Of a stretch of 7,560 nucleotides of DNA, positions 6,881 to 7,560 are shown piece after piece. The stretch is taken from the NCBI GenBank assembly GCA_041178545.1, contig JBEGVB010000027.1:1-7560 (forward strand), in the 5' to 3' direction. The translations under genes were made by a program, and so were the position numbers. Every line of letters starts with the position of its first letter. Positions within the stretch are counted from its first letter, which is position 1. Under the pieces are notes generated by a model. It searched no databases. It saw only the letters and a list, made by a program, of their open reading frames with translations, and had not been told where the DNA came from. The DNA is from JBEATZ01 sp041178545 (GTDB lineage Bacteria > Planctomycetota > UBA1135 > UBA2386).

Positions 6881-6908
6881 CGGGGTCCTCGCTGCCACCG
6901 AGCACACC

Positions 6909-7560
6909 ATGAATCGCAACCATGCCGTCCTTGCAGCAATCCTGCTCGGAGCAGGAGGCTTCTGGTGGTTCACCTCCGGCCGCAACGGCCCCAGTTCAGG
7001 CTCTCACCACCTCCCACAGCCAGAATCCCTGGCACTGCTGATCGGCATCGACCGTTTCGAGCAACCTGCAGCAGGCAGGGTTCCCCCGCTCTCAGGTGCC
7101 ACGAACGACGTGGCCCGCGTCCAGCAGATGCTGGTCCAGCGCGGGTTCCAGGCCGCGAACATCCGGACGCTCACCAACGAGCAGGCCACGCACGAGGCCA
7201 TCGTCCGTGCCTTCGACGAGCACCTGCTCCGACGCGCCACCGCCGAGACGCGCGTGGTGGTCTGGTACAGCGGGCACGGGTCGCTGGTCCCGGATGCCTC
7301 GAAGGCCGAACGTGCCGTGAGCGAGGACCAGGCCGAGGACAACTCGGTCCTCGCATACGACAGCAGGCGAGGCGACCGCGACGGGCGCTACGACGTGACA
7401 GATGACGAACTCTTCTCCTTGATGCGCGCGCTGACGGAGAGAACGACCAACGTGCTGCTGGTGACCGATGCCTGCCACTCGGCCGGCCTGACCCGTGGCG
7501 CAGCGGCAGCGGGACCCGCGGTCCGCACCGTGAGCGGCGGGTTGAGTCCACAGGACCGAC
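6909..7560 (+). CDS. Membrane-anchored caspase-like (peptidase C14) protease, cut by right edge
   Basis: The frame starts at ATG 6909-6911 and is open for 217 codons to the window end, so the C-terminus is missing. Residues 6-21 (AVLAAILLGAGGFWWF) form a signal anchor or signal peptide, followed by a short polar linker. The caspase p20 fold then begins with SLALLIGIDRF at about 46-56, and LSGATNDVARVQQMLVQRGF is the conserved helix after it. The catalytic dyad is intact: His123 in VVVWYSGHGS and Cys189 in LLVTDACHSAG. Asp187, two residues before the Cys, is where metacaspases carry the acidic residue that favours Arg or Lys at P1, so basic-residue specificity is likely rather than Asp. A charged loop (residues about 127-160) lies between the two catalytic motifs. 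The missing part could hold only the p10 half or further effector or repeat domains. It is divergent from katG. No Shine-Dalgarno; GTG 6864 or TTG 6855 are less likely starts. Confidence 0.9.
   Translation, partial: MNRNHAVLAAILLGAGGFWWFTSGRNGPSSGSHHLPQPESLALLIGIDRFEQPAAGRVPPLSGATNDVARVQQMLVQRGFQAANIRTLTNEQATHEAIVRAFDEHLLRRATAETRVVVWYSGHGSLVPDASKAERAVSEDQAEDNSVLAYDSRRGDRDGRYDVTDDELFSLMRALTERTTNVLLVTDACHSAGLTRGAAAAGPAVRTVSGGLSPQDR

Noticed and set aside
6628..6939. 103-codon minus-strand frame between katG and the caspase gene
   Set aside because: It overlaps both neighbouring starts, has no recognisable motif and fills a divergent promoter region.
1..7560. tRNA, rRNA, CRISPR arrays, insertion-sequence ends
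   Set aside because: No cloverleaf, regularly spaced direct repeats, conserved rRNA segments or terminal inverted repeats were seen; the Rpn remnant has no visible flanking repeats.

Overview
This is a high-GC bacterial chromosomal window, probably Gram-negative: one protein carries a clear lipobox (LAAC), and catalase-peroxidase, M48 protease and caspase-like genes all have N-terminal export or membrane segments. None of the six intact start codons has a recognisable Shine-Dalgarno sequence. Together with the exported KatG, the Rpn-type nuclease remnant and the caspase-domain protein, this hints at a Planctomycetota- or Myxococcota-like lineage, but that is a guess and there is no marker gene to settle it.

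Layout. Left edge, minus strand: the 5' part of an unrecognised lipoprotein (1-396), then an M48 LoiP/YggG-like zinc metalloprotease (493-1485). A 314-base divergent spacer follows. Then, on the plus strand, there is a single-HKD phospholipase D-like protein (1800-2339). It converges on a minus-strand SAM-dependent methyltransferase (2576-3358). Between 3574 and about 4051 lies a broken Rpn-family PD-(D/E)XK nuclease ('transposase_31' type) whose conserved blocks fall in two alternating frames. Next, on the minus strand, is an exported catalase-peroxidase katG (4205-6631) with its own intrinsic terminator (4125-4160). Its hairpin is fully paired only in the katG-sense RNA. A 277-base divergent spacer carrying a short perfect palindrome separates katG from a membrane-anchored caspase-like (C14) protease on the plus strand, which runs off the right edge (6909-7560).

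How the genes relate. No operon or single pathway is evident: most genes stand alone with their own flanking spacers, and two spacers are divergent. A loose theme is cell-envelope quality control and stress: lipoprotein, envelope metalloprotease, envelope peroxidase and a membrane-anchored caspase-like protease. The Rpn remnant marks the centre as a plastic region. I found no convincing new multi-gene system. The points most worth following are the degraded Rpn gene, the exported KatG and the caspase gene continuing beyond the right edge. Very long open frames opposite katG and the methyltransferase are high-GC shadows.
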